Assembly: GCF_000208745.1 (NCBI RefSeq)
Contig: NC_030859.1
Coordinates: 17,792,128-17,856,127 of the forward strand
From: Theobroma cacao
Lineage: Eukaryota; Streptophyta; Magnoliopsida; Malvales; Malvaceae
Direction: 5' to 3'
Length of the DNA: 64,000 bases
A program made the position numbers and the translations under genes. Under the pieces are notes generated by a model. The model ran no database searches. It saw only the letters and a list, made by a program, of their open reading frames with translations, and was not told the origin of the DNA. Shown piece by piece: positions 23,507 to 36,900 of the stretch; within the stretch, counting starts at the first letter, position 1; each line of letters starts with the position of its first letter.

Positions 23507-25263
23507 GCCCCCACCATAAATGTTGGTAATGGTACATGGTTCGTTATCCTTTCTCCTTGGTACGCCGTAGGTATGAACTGTTTGTAGGGGATATTTAGTT
23601 AAATAAATCTTGATAGAATTATTTTGGGGCATTTAGCAATTATGATTTATTTCAGAAGCCACATCACATATTTGTTATTCTTTTCACGATGTATGTTCTT
23701 ATCATGAATGCTCATATGTACTGTTTTCCTACTTTGGGGTTTTTATTTTGGGTGATATTTCCAAAAATAATTTGAGGATATTACAATCTCCTATCTGTGT
23801 CTGGTTTGTGGCCACAAGTGATTTGTTTATTATGTGTTGTGATTAAAAACAAAAACAGATGATATTGTTTTTTGTTCTATACTTGATCTTTGAAGAGATG
23901 TTTGTCTGGGGGATGACATTCTTGAAATTGATTATCTCCCTTTCTCTTGGGTTTGAATGGGGAGACTCTAGCATTAAAGCATTGTGAAGGTGAAGGGACA
24001 CTTGTTGTGTGAACTCAACTATTCTTTTATAGACATTTTCAAGGAAAATCTGGAGGGCAATCAATAGATGAAATTTAGATAATAGACGGTAGAAGACTTA
24101 GATTTGTTTGATCCTGTTAGAAGCCTTGTATCAAATGTGTAATAGTTTCCATGGATCTGATCTTGGAACTTGGCATTTTGAATGGGCCAATTCTTGATGA
24201 AGTGGACTGAATTTTTAACATGTGATTAATAAATGAAAGCTAAAAAGTGAAAGGAATAAAGTGCCGCAACATGTCTCATTCCTTGATTATGTTTCATTTT
24301 ATGTATGCTGCAGGCTTGTAGGTTCACTATGTATGCTTATTTTAAGCGTAATCCCGTCGTGATTAAGGAGATGTGTGATTGTGCTAGTCATGCTCCTTTC
24401 GTTATCTTGTTGTATGGCATGAAATGACAGGAATATTGTTTTTGTAGGTGAGCATAGAAAAACCGAAAGGACAAAGGAACAAGTTGGTCTGTTCAAGCAA
24501 ATATTTAGGCTTGGTCAAGGAAGACAGGCTAGTTTCCAATATTTCTCTGTTTCATTAGATTGTGGATACTGAATCCCGAAACTAATAATTTGTAATTAGG
24601 TGAATCCCAGTGGAGGGATGAAATGATGGCAAATAAAAACAGTGAGATAATCCTTGAATCATTCATTTGTTTTGAGCTATGTGTAATAATACATCCAAAA
24701 GATCCTGTCATGGTGCCCATTTTCATTTAGTTGGCGAGGCAGTAGTTGAAGTTTTAGCTACTTAGGGTTTGATATTTGTTATAAATTGAATTCGTTCTTT
24801 TGTTGTTAACTGAGTTTTTCCTACTTGAAACTTGATTGCCTCGTACGTTTGATTGTCTAAGTGTTTCCTAGATGATGCGTAGTATGCTTAGGCGGTGTTC
24901 CTATCACGTATAAGTTGTTTGAGATAAATAATATAGCTGGCTTAAGATGGACCTTGGAAAATTGAAAGAGTCAAGTTTTGGTCCTGGGGACAGTTGAACT
25001 GAAATGCCTTCCTCTTTGAAGAAGAAAAAGTGAAAGAAGACAGAACTTAGCAGGAGACTTTCCTTTATCAAAGTCAGAAAACCATCACAGATGGCTAATG
25101 CATTAGAAAACAATACCATATACCCTTAGAAATATTGTGGCTATTCCATGTATATCCTCGAAGTTATGCTCAACTGTATTTCAACTATCACAGTAGTAGC
25201 ATACAGGAGCTGTATATAGACAAATAAATTTTAAAAATTACAAGAAATTTGTCCAAAATTTGC
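23507..25263. other. Intergenic region between convergent choline kinase and MPH1 genes
   Basis: Contains both 3' UTRs. No further gene is recognised; short open frames here have no family motif. Confidence 0.6.
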
Positions 25264-26954
25264 CTATGAATTAGTGCTCGGACTAGAAGATTCTGGTGGA
25301 AGTGCGGATTGAACCTCAACCTGTGAAACTTCAGGAGCAGAGCTTTCCGGTAGCACGGATGAGGGAGATTCAGTCAGACTTGGAGCCGTAGCCTGGATAA
25401 TTTCCGGTGGCTTAAACTTGTTTATGTAGTAACTAAGTGCCGGCCCTGTATATTCAGCCGTCTTAACCTGAGGTGAATTCCTGCCAACTTGGAGGACTAC
25501 AGCTGAAGCTGCAGCAACAAAGACAAGGGCAATTCCTGCATTGATGGCTAATGTACTCTTGGCTCCATCGGCAGAAGAACCTGCAACTCCTGAGCTTATT
25601 GCACTTTCTGCTATATAAACTGCAGGCTGGGTACATTAAAATTCATTTATATTAGCAGTGGTCTAAGAGACACGAAGGTGAGGGAAGAAAAACACAACAG
25701 AAGCAGTGTAAGTTTGGTTGAGGGATGAAGGTAAACAGACCAACTTGGGGGAAAAGGAGGGTGGAGCAGCAGAGAGCTGGTTCAGGGTGAACTTTGGGAA
25801 GTAAATAATGGGACAAAGAAAGCTAGAGGATTTAGGACTTGAGGCTTCAAGAAGCAGGGTTACATTCAGAGAAAACAGGTAAAGAAAGACTCAGTGCAGC
25901 TGTTAACATGGGATTGGAAAAGATGTGAATGTACTAACCTCAACTGAATAGATATTGGTCTGCCCAGCAGTGTCCTTCTCAACATAGCCAGTCCAACCCC
26001 TTCTGCGAGGTGGATATGTCCCAACCACTTTGGTCTTGTCCCCTGCCAACCATTCCACACTCACCTTCCCAACCTGTTTTCAAAAGCTTAGTAGTAAGTA
26101 CCAATTGTACTATAACTAAGATAAATATACATCAGTTGCTTTGTAAATTGTATCAAAATATACTTGCAAAGTTCACAAGTTTTCAGAGAGTTTGATGTTT
26201 CTCAGAAGAACAAATCTTTCACTGTTGAGCAGGGTCGGATCTGGCTTGATACAAGTAGTGTCACTGATATGTCAAATTCCAAAATCCCCTACTAATTATA
26301 TTGTTTATACTAGAGTTTTATATAATTAATGTCACTAAGGAACTCCCAAAATTTTTTAATAATTATTATTATTTTAGTTATTACAATATTTAGAAAAATT
26401 CCTGGATTTGCCCCTGCTGCTGAGACTATATCTTAATGCTTATAACCTATGACAACAACATCAAGCAACACAAATATTCTTATTCCCATCAATCTCAGCT
26501 TTGAACACCAACATATTAAGAAAATAGCTTTCCCTTTTCTTTAAACCTATCTCTTACCTTTTGAGACCATAAGCTGTTGACCATAATCATGAGGAAAAGT
26601 ACCAGAAGGAAAAGCTACTACCATACCAAGCCAACCACATATATACTTGCATACATGTATATAAACAGACAGACATATGCATTTGCAATGGCTAAACATA
26701 GACAAGACAACTGACAAGCAAGCAAATATGACCTAAAAGGCATGCAAGAAGGAAACAAAGATTGATAAACAGGGCCAATTTACCTCCTTATCAGGAGCAC
26801 ATTCTTCTTCATTACAGTCATCAGAATCATCAGAGGAAGCTCTAACAGTGAAGAAGCTTGTCTTGTTGTTGAGTTCGTAGCATTTCTTAAACAATTTTGG
26901 TGAAGTGAACGCACAACTGTTGGCTGATATCATTGCCTGTGATGCACATGCCAT
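25264..26954 (-). CDS. MPH1: MPH1-like thylakoid protein (maintenance of PSII under high light), three exons
   Basis: Exons in transcript order: 26784-26954, 25939-26073, 25264-25626, joining to 222 residues with GT-AG introns in phase 0. Parts: a Ser/Lys-rich chloroplast transit peptide ending near residue 38 (TVRASS follows); an acidic Cys-containing segment (NEEECAPDKE); a conserved block around VEWLAGDKTKVVGTYPPR and GWTGYVEKDTAGQTN; one hydrophobic helix at about 127-149; then GPALSYYINKFKPPE and a Pro/Ser/Glu-rich tail. This order matches Arabidopsis MPH1 (a proline-rich thylakoid protein that protects photosystem II in high light). The recognition is from memory of the family. The start is the ATG at 26954, since the upstream in-frame codon at 27005 is TTG. 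Intron 1 carries a MITE. Confidence 0.88.
26230..26416. mobile_element. hAT-type MITE, 187 bp, in MPH1 intron 1
   Basis: The terminal inverted repeats are CAGGGTCGGATCTGG on the left and, inverted, CAGGGGCAAATCCAGG on the right. They are flanked by an 8-bp target duplication with one mismatch: CTGTTGAG at 26222-26229 and CTGCTGAG at 26417-26424. CAGGG ends with 8-bp duplications are the signature of hAT transposons. No coding capacity. Confidence 0.8.
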
Positions 26955-27983
26955 GTTCTGTGTCTTGGGTATTCTTGCTGGTAATGGAGAGAGAGAGGTG
27001 AGCAAGAGATTGTTTGCTTTAATGGTTTTTTCTGGGTTGTTGTTGCTGTTGCCAAGGTTTTTGTGTGGTGATGATGGGTATTCTGTGGTGGGATTTTAAC
27101 CATTTTGCCTGTCCATACTGTTGCCTCTGGTTTAGCATGGCTTGCTCCCAATAAATATCTTTCAGTACTTATAGTCAGGATTGGGCTCTCCACTCTACAA
27201 TCATGGGATTGGGCCTAACAAATCCGTAACTTTTTCTTTTTTTGAAAAAAAATTAAAATATACTTCAATTTTATTAATATGAGGATTTGGGAATTCAAAA
27301 AATTTAAGAAAATTATGTATTAATATAAGAGAAATATTAATGAGTGACAATTTTAGTCATTTTTAAATTCGAAATTACAACACGAGTGAGATTATTTGGT
27401 TCTACAAAAAGAAGAAATGATGTACGTAAATTTATCTAAGGATATTGTTTTAATAATAAAATTGATGTGAATTAAAATTAAAATTTAGTTCATATAGAAA
27501 TAAATTATTTGAAAATTATATTACCATAAAATAAAAAAAATTGTAAGGGCCATAATTTTAATTTCTATTTAAGATTTAATGGGATGCAAATGGTAAATTG
27601 TTTTTTTTGGCTCGAAGTTATTATTTTAATTATTTGATGAATAATATATTTCTATTTAAACTTAATTTAAAAATATTAAGTTATTTATACAAAATACATC
27701 ATATTATTTTTATTTTAAAGAATAAAATTATAATCCATGAATGGGCTTGGTCTGGCCCGTATTTTCATGGGCTTAGACCGTGAACAATTATCCAGTCCAA
27801 TAGGAAAAGGACAAATTATTGACCCGACCCGAACCATGAAAAAGCCCGAAACGTCCCGTTTAGCTTCGCAAGAGGGTTTTAGAGCAAAACCCCTGCAAAG
27901 GCGGTTTTCTTGGAGTTGAATAATCCTCTTGTGAAAATCGAACAAATTTCAAGAACCCACAGCATTTTGATCACAAGAAGAAA
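26955..27983. promoter_or_regulatory. Divergent promoter region of MPH1 and NRPC2
   Basis: The two ATGs are about 1.03 kb apart, head to head. TGGGCT/TGGGCC boxes (Site II type, bound by TCP factors in other plants) occur in pairs near each gene: 27182-27187 and 27210-27215 on the MPH1 side, 27742-27747 and 27768-27773 on the NRPC2 side. The minus strand has CTATAAGTA at 27166-27174, a possible TATA box about 210 bases before the MPH1 ATG. No TATA box is obvious for NRPC2, as expected for a housekeeping gene. The middle (27240-27720) is AT-rich. Confidence 0.55.
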
Positions 27984-30900
27984 ATGGGTCTCAAGCAAGA
28001 AGATTTACTTCTCAATAACAACACCAATAAGTACGTGTCTCTTGCATTTCTTTTACTATTTCATGATGTATAATTTGATTGTCATTTCTATCTTTGATTT
28101 TCCTTTTTTTTTGTTTTTTGTGTACAACCCAATAGTTCAAATGTTTCTGAGATGCCCGTTGATAAGCAAAAGCTTGCTGCTCCAATAAAATCAGCTGTTG
28201 ATAAGTTTCAGCTGCTACCTGAGTTTTTAAAGGTAATTTTGATGGTAGTTTGGTGTTTAGTGTATGTAAAGAAGTTTATATTTTTGAAATAAATTATGGG
28301 TTCTTGAGATTTTTTTCTTCTTTTTATAGGTTAGAGGATTAGTGAAGCAACACTTGGATTCATTTAACTATTTTGTTAATACTGGAATAAAGAAGATTGT
28401 CCGTGCCAATGACCGGATTGTATCCGGTGTTGACCCCAGTATTTACCTCAGGTTTGAAAACCATTTGGTATTGTTTATTTCTTTTGGTGATAATTGGTAC
28501 ATTATATGTTTTGCTAACTTGTCATTTTAGGTTCTGTTTGGTTGTTATTTTTATTATTTTTGTGGTTTCAGAACCGGAAAAGCATAAAGCACGTTTAGAT
28601 TAAAAGTTAATATAATGTTTTTTGAGTAATTAGAAGTAAAAGAAAGGATTTTTTGGAATGAGAACATGCAGTATGTTACTTTTTACTTCATTAGTGCCCA
28701 CTCAATGTTGCAAGGTCATTTTTTGTGCTTCATTTTGAAATTGTTACTAGTCTCATAATATATATTAACTTAATCTACTTTCAATACATATGTATAACGT
28801 AACACTTTTTAAATTTTTTCAAATTGATGCAAATTGTCACCTAAATATGCACCAATTTGTAAGCAACTAAATAAACCCACCAGTTCTAATAAAGGCAATT
28901 AGTGATGGAATTAGAATGTATGTTCATTTTCAAAAATTTTAATATTATATAATTTTATTTAGTTACTTGAAATTCAACTTATGATAATGGAAACCAAATA
29001 TAGGTATACCAAAGGGAAATACAAAAAAGTCTCAAATTTCCATGATTCAAATGACAATGATATGGACCTAGAATGATGCGACATGGTCCAAAGATTTATA
29101 TCAACAATGAAATTTGACATGGTGCCAATAGGTAAACTATCATTGCTCAAACCTAAAGTATTTCATATATAGAATAAGTTAAGAGTTTGTTGGACAATTA
29201 CCTGAAATGAAGCAATGGCATGAATGACCGTGTAAAGGAGATATTATACTAACAAAGTTTTATTAAATTTTTAAGCAAATATCAATATCCAGAAAAATAA
29301 ATCCCACTTAATCAAGCTCTAATATTATGATTGAAAAATGATGTCAGTTTAATATGTCAATTTATACAAATATTTCATACAAATAATAATACCTATTGTC
29401 TTTGTGCTCCTGAAATCTAAAATTCACTCAGATGTAGGTAATTAGAAATGCAAATGGATATGCAAGATGTTTGCATGAACATCTAGTTTGTTCTTTATTT
29501 CTTTATTATTTTATCAGTCTCAACAAATAAAACGAACAAATAAAACAATAGTCCATAGGTTATAATGAGAGAGGAAAAGCTACATAAGGCAGATCAGAAT
29601 TTTAAACTGATACCAAAAAGTATCATCAAACCACTATTTATCACTTGCAGGAAGACAGGAGAGGGAGAAGGGGGTGGGATTTTGGGAGAGAATTTTTTAT
29701 GACTTCAAATTTGGATCAATAGCATTGCTCTGAGATAACTTCAATAAAAAACTACAACTCTGTCAAAAAATTATTCTTCTCCTAATAAAGAAGCTTTGTC
29801 ATGTTACAAACTAACAATCAAGTGTCACCAACTTTCCAAAACCTTCATTGTGGATATTTGATTACACCCATCAAAAGAAGAACCTAACTAGTCAAATTGT
29901 TCTAATCTACCAAGTTAACATAGAGTGATTCACATTCCAACATCAGACCATCATAAAAGAATATTTTGTTCAAAGGACTCAAAGGCAACTTAGTAAATCC
30001 ACATTTCCATATATGTTATATATGATGCAAGAAGATAAAGGCAAACTGAAAAATGGGAAGAGAAAAAATAACTGAAAATTGAAAATTTTTAGGAAGAAGG
30101 GAAAGATATGAACCATTAGATGGCAGAACATTGAGAGATTAAAGAAGAAATTTATAGTGTATTTTTAACAGGTAATGCTAAATTGACTACACTTGAAAAA
30201 CATTATCTAATGCCAGTTGATTACAATTGTACTCGGATTATTTCAATAAGTAAAGTTATTAATGTCAGAGAATTAGTAAGTGGTAGTATTTTTTGCCTCA
30301 CTGTGAGATCTCTCGCAAGAATAGTGGTTACCTTCAAGCTCCAAATCACCACTGCATTGGACACTACTCCAATGGTCCTTAAAACAGCATATCTAGGCTG
30401 CCAATAGAACAGATATTAAAGCATCAGTTTCTAAACTCTTGCTGCATTATTTCATCTCATGATAAAATAACATTCAAATCGACTAACCATTTGATGACAA
30501 CAGAAGTATCAGAGCCCGAGGGATCTTGGCCATTAGCTTCAAGGATTTGTTTCATTTGTGGAACAAATAATTGCTCTTTGTCATATCTTTTGAACAGAAC
30601 GTATTAAAAACTAAAAAGAAAAAAAATAAGGAACCGAACATTCACCAGAATTCATCAAAGTGAATCTAATCTGTAATCTAAACATATTCTCAGTCTATTT
30701 AAACAATAGTGACAATTAAAAAACTTTGAAGGCAATTATTCTTCATTTAGAAAATGAAAGATCCCATCATCATTCTATCAAATCAAGATTACTAAAATCA
30801 TAATATCCAGATTGTAAAATTTTAAGTTTCTACAATCCCAGGGTTCCAAAACAATCCAAATCAATCCTAAGATCACATTTGGGCAGGATTAAGAGCAAAT

Positions 30901-33900
30901 AAACAATTAAGTTCATTACATTCTTCCTTTCATAGGTCTAAAGAATACCCTTCAATCATTTTTCTTTCAAGTTTATATATTGTTTCTCTTCATATTCTTT
31001 CTGGCTTGAACTGCAAAACATGGTGTTAGAATGCATTCAGAATCAACATCAGCTCACATTTGACAACTAAAAGAGCGTACGTATCCCTAAATTTTGTGAA
31101 ACGACATATGAACCATACTGCTGTCTAGAATGACATTTTGGGAGAGATAGAAACATATAAGCAGAATTACCCAAAGTGTTGCACTGATAACTTTATTCTT
31201 TGTAGGAAATTCAGACCTAATGCATTATAAAATTCCATAAAGCAAAACAAAATTTTCCTCTCTCCACTAGAAATTTAAAACAATTGCCCCCCCCCCCCCC
31301 CCCCCCCCCCCCAAAANNNNNNNNNNNNNNNNNNNNNNNNNNNNCCCCCCCCCCCCCCCCCAAAATTTTTTTCAAGAACAGAATGACAAATGTCATTCAA
31401 TAAGGCCTCAATTTTGTAATAAAACTAAGTCAGTTTTAATTGTATGTAATAGACGTGGAATGGTTATATCTGAATGCGTGTCATAGTTTATCTAATTGCT
31501 CATTTGTAATCAAATATGAGGATTTTGTTTTTTAGTAACTTTTGAAGAAGCGAAGAGCAGTTAGTAAAAATAACAACCAAATTGAGCCTTGATTCTTTTA
31601 CTGTCTTGAATTAGTGTGGTTGCCTTGTATTTTGTTCCTTGACTTCTGGTTATGACTTATCTGTTCAGGAGGAAATTAAGTATTCTATGGTATGATTTGG
31701 ATTTGCACTTTTTTTCGGCTCCAGTTGAATCTTAACACGTGTTGCGGTGTAGGTTTAAAGATGTTAGAATTGGTGAGCCCTCCATGACGATCAATGCAGT
31801 CAGTGAAAAAATAAATCCCCATACATGCCGGTTGTCAGACATGACGTATGTACAAATTGTTGTTTCTAAATGCATTGCTAATTCCAAGGTGGAACTATTT
31901 CATATAGGCATGATTGTTATTGTTTTATTGTCTGCTGTGATAACAACTAATAGAATAATGAGGATTAGTGCATGTTGGTCTGTTTTATATTATTAATATG
32001 CTGTTAATTATCAGGTATGCTGCACCGATATTTGTCAATATAGAGTACATTCAAGGGAGTCATGGGCAGAAAACTAGACTGGAAAAGGTACATCAGATGC
32101 TACTATGATGTGTGTATAATGTGTATTGATAGGTGCTTTGGATGTAATACGAAATCTGTTCCTGCAGAATGATCTTGTTATTGGAAGAATGCCTATCATG
32201 TTAAGGAGTTGTTGCTGTGTGTTATATGGAAAAGACGAAGCTGAACTTGCGAGGCTTGGTTTGTACTCATTGAACTCAGAATAATGGCAGTTGCTTTTCT
32301 CACTCCCTTCCCCTCTTTATATTTATTGTTTTTCATTGTCTGACATTAGGTGAGTGCCCCCTTGATCCTGGAGGATACTTTGTCATTAAAGGAGCAGAGA
32401 AGGTAATTCAAACTATCTTGATTGTTTGCTTTCTTTTTACTTGCCTCACATGTGCACCAATAGCACTGTCACTAATATGCTCACTCATTCACTATTACAT
32501 GCTTTTACCTTGTCAGCTGTTGCCATACATAATATTCAATTAATATTCATGTGGCCCAGAAATCTGTAGTGAAGTAGGCTGTGAATTGTACAATGAATGG
32601 TTAAAAATAAAAGAAATTAGCAGGGTTGTTTAATTAAATTATTCTAGTTCTACCTCTTCTGTTGTAGTACTTTGGATGGGACCCATTAGAAAAGGATCCT
32701 GATCTTTTTGGTTTTTAGAGTTACAATTGATTGTATTTTTCTGGACATTATTAGATAGGAGGATCAAGTGATCATTTAAATGTTGTTATACTAATATAAA
32801 TTGTACAACTGAAAAAATCTAAAAAGAATAATGCATTTAAAGTGTGGATTTTTATAATTTGTTTACTTTCAGTACTTGTTTTGCACACTAGCACATTTTT
32901 TATGTGCTTGTTACTTCATTTGTTGTGCTTCATGAGTTTGATTGGTCTGGAATAGGCTTATTGACAGTTGTCTATGTTTTATCCCTTTCCTTTTCAAATT
33001 CTTTTTTCATTGGTACTGAATTTGTTTTTCCCTTTTCATGATAGTTTCTCATTATTGTAATTTTCTTGTTCTCTTTCTTGATAGTTTCTTTTAATTATAG
33101 TATTATGATTCTGCCAATGTCTTTTAGGTGATTTTAATACAGGAACAGCTTTCCAAGAATAGAATAATCATTGATGCAGACAAGAAGGGAAAGTGAGTTG
33201 TTCTTCCCTTTTTTACACCTTTCTAATGTTTGATTCTTCCTTGATCCTTCTTCATTTGATTGATGATTGACTCTTCCACTCCCTTAGCTCTTTTATTATA
33301 TAGAATACTAGTGGTTTCTTGGTTCTGCATACGAGTGTGCTAGTAAGGATTTACTGTAAGTGAGGCGTAGAAGAACATAGAACAGAGGCTAGAGTTTGTC
33401 GTTTGCCTAGTTGTTGTTAAAGTCATTATCTAATTCATCATATGTTGCATTGCTTTCTAACCATCAGAGAGTTTGTTAGCTAATAATGAATTAACATTGG
33501 TCTAGCTTATAGCCAGTTAGCATTGCTGCTTGTTGGAAAATATGTTTTGAAGCTCATGATCTGATTGAGAAGAAAATGGTGACTATAATTGCTGCAATGA
33601 AATTTTAGAATGTAATGCTTTTATGTAATAAATAGAGTATTTATGCATTCATTTTGACATTTGGGATGAGCAAATATGGGCTTCTGGTTTCAAATTGACT
33701 GTAATTATTTTGTTGGCATTTTTACTTGGTCAATATGTCTTTCTTCTGGCATATTATTTTAGCTGTCACTATGTTATATTCTTGTCGATTTCCTAAACCT
33801 ACCGCATTTGTTCTAATTTCTGTTGGTACTACTTGAATCTTTGATTTGTTTACATGGAATATCTTGTTTGTTTCCTGTTCTCTGCCTCCAGTATAAATGC

Positions 33901-36900
33901 ATCTGTGACAAGCAGTTCAGAGGCAACAAAAAGCAAAACAGTTATTCAGATGGAGAAAGAAAAGATATATTTACTTCTCAATCAATTTGTGAAAAAGGTC
34001 TTGTTGCATCTTACTTTTTCTCCATCTTTAGTTTCCTTTATTTTCTCTTTCCTTTTTTTCCGAAAGTGTTAGTTAGTGTTACATTATTAGACTTCAGTTT
34101 TTGCTGAGTGTTATTTTTCTATAGATCCCTATTATGGTGGTCATGAAGGCAATGGGGATGGAGAGTGATCAAGAGGTTGTGCAGATGGTTGGTAGAGATC
34201 CTCATTATAATGCCGTTCTTTTGCCTTCTATAGAGGTAAGCTATTTGGTTAATTGATTGTAATTTGTATTATTTAGAAGATTGGTAAATAGCTTCTTGAA
34301 ATATCAATTGCAAATTGCTTGAATGCTTATTAAAAGAACGTTTAAAGATGTATATTTTCTTACTAAGGGGATAGCGATAGAGTATATTTTCTTATCCAGA
34401 CAATATCTATATATTGGTTAATAACAGTTGTATGGGATATAGGTGCAGTACAAATGCAATGTCAAAATTAGAAATGATTTGATTGATAAAGAAGTGGAAG
34501 TTGAGGGAAGGGTGCCTTGAATGGTTTATTTCATTTGCAATGTAGATCTATGAAATGCATCAATGCAAAAGAGTAAATATGAGTGTGATAGAAATGAGGT
34601 AGAAGGGGACAGAAAAGGACTTTGGTAAAAGTCTTGAAAGAGGGATTTAGTTCTAACAGTCTTGAAAGAGGGATTTAATTCTAAACTCCTATGGAGAACC
34701 TTATGCAGATCTCCTGGTGGGATTCTTGAGCTGTCAAGATTTCTTAAGAAAATTGAAAAGCATCTCATCTCCACCCTTTATTATAAAAGCCCACCTTAAT
34801 TTGTATTGAGCAGCATTTAGATTTCAGAAATAAAATTATGATTTCTAACATATATCCTATGCATTCGATAACATTTTCTCGGTAATTTTTAATTTATGTT
34901 CTATACTCTTCCACAAGCACGTCCATTCTAAATCCTGCATTCTGTCTGTGTATCCCTTCCTACACAATGTCATTGAATGTCTGATCCTACACGGATTGTG
35001 ATTTTGGTATCAGTTGGCCTCAATTAGTTTTGACATTTCATAAAATCTTGTTCCCTCCTTTCTAGATCAGATTGTTACCTAATTTGGTAGTCTCTTCTAC
35101 TTCTATGGACACTGATTATTGTATACAAAATCCTCATTGAACTAATTTCATGATGTATGTGTTTCATTTTCGTGATACATTTCATGATTTATTTGTTAAG
35201 CATTGGCATCACGAAAATCATCTCCATTTGTTATTTTAATTTTGTATTGAGAAGTTTTTACTCTGTATTCTCAATTTTTCTAGAGTCATTATTGTCTTCA
35301 CAAAATGGTCTTCTTTTTATTTTTATTTTTTAATTTTTTTCTTTCCAGGAATGTGCAGGAGTTGGCATTTATACTCAGGAACAAGCACTGGAGTACCTAG
35401 AGACGAAGGTTCACTACTCTTGCTTACTTTTGAGATAAAACTTATGAATTTGGCTTTTTATGTCTAGATTTCAATGCACTAAATGGAACCTCAAGGTTAT
35501 TGTCGATGTTTATGTGTTTATTTCACTTTGATTGTAATCTGCAGATATTTGTTACTTTAATGCAACGTTTTCAAAATGAAAATTCTTTGATGTGCCTTAT
35601 TTTATAAATGAATGTATGAGTCTTACTTTAATGAATAAAATCCATAAGTATTATGAAGGACACGTTAGGAATATGATTAATGTTGATGTCCTTTTGTTTG
35701 TAATTTTACCAACTTTTGTGCCATTATGTGTATTAGAGGTTATTTCCAGAATGTTATTGCTATTTTTCTAATTCATGTGTCTTGCATGTGATTCTATTTA
35801 ATATTTCCCAAAAGGACTCCACGTTATTGTTTTCTGGTAATCTCTTGTGTTGATTTTAAGATTCAACTTAATCAATGTAAAAAATGGTGTTTAAACTAAC
35901 ATGGGAGGAAATATAGATTGCCGAAAGTAGAATTAATTATTGGAGTTATAGTACTATCACAACATTAATTCTAGATTGCCCTGATGTTTTAAGATTGTGA
36001 AGGGTGGTTAGGAATGGGGGATTTATGGAACAATGGTAAAAATTAATCCTAGACCACTGAGATGTTTAGGATTAGGACTGGTGTATGCTAAGGAAGCTTA
36101 AGTTTCAACATGGCTTGTACGTTGAATATTTAATTTACATTAAGGATTGGCAATTTGGTCTTTTCTTTGGTTGAGTTTGCTATCCTGCTCACTTTTTAAG
36201 CTAGCCTTGAGCTCCACTACCCTTATAAAATTTCAGCTCTGCTATCCTGCTCACTTTGTAAGCTAACCTTGAGCTCCACTAACCTTGTAAAAATTCAGCT
36301 TTTTCTGTGCGTATGAGCTCTATTCAGTGTTTTTATGATTCTAACTTTCATGATTTTAGTCTGCCTCAAGCCAGAGGAAAAATATTTCCTAGTGCTCCTT
36401 TAAAGTTGCTTTGCTGGGCTAATTCTCTGACAATTGAAACCCTGTTTCTATGAAGTCAACTCAGGGACGAGAGATCAGCTTATATTGAACTGTTTGGAGG
36501 CACATGCATCAGATGATGCTGAGTTGTCAGAAATTTCAAATGCATTGCTGTTGCCAATGAGTCCCTATAGGATAGTATGTGCTAATAAAAATGAGCTGCC
36601 GTATACACTAAATGCTGCTAACTCTGACTAGCCTTATTAGGCAAGTTAACTGAACCAAAACCAAGCTTGGGCTGATCATTCTGGTTGATCCATTTGCAGT
36701 CCCTATACAAGGAGTTTCTTAACTCCATGAAGGTCGCTGTAGTTGTAAGACAAGCGCTTTTTTTTTTCCCTGTTTGTGTTAATTTTTTACTCTACTTTCT
36801 CTTTGTTTGGGAATCAACTAGATCATGAGTCACAATTAACTCAAGTGTTCGTACTTCCTCCAATCAGTTCAATCCCCTGCTTTGTGCATGCCTGTTCACC

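Larger units (their letters stand above)
28452..31752 (+). other. NRPC2 intron 3 (3.3 kb) with foreign content
   Basis: The largest intron of the gene. It carries antisense PARP pseudoexons (30332-30605) and an assembly gap with poly-C flanks (31287-31361). The rest is AT-rich with no other recognised content. Confidence 0.85.

Noticed and set aside
30183..30407. 74-residue plus-strand frame in NRPC2 intron 3
   Set aside because: It runs antisense over the PARP-like exon B and has no family pattern.
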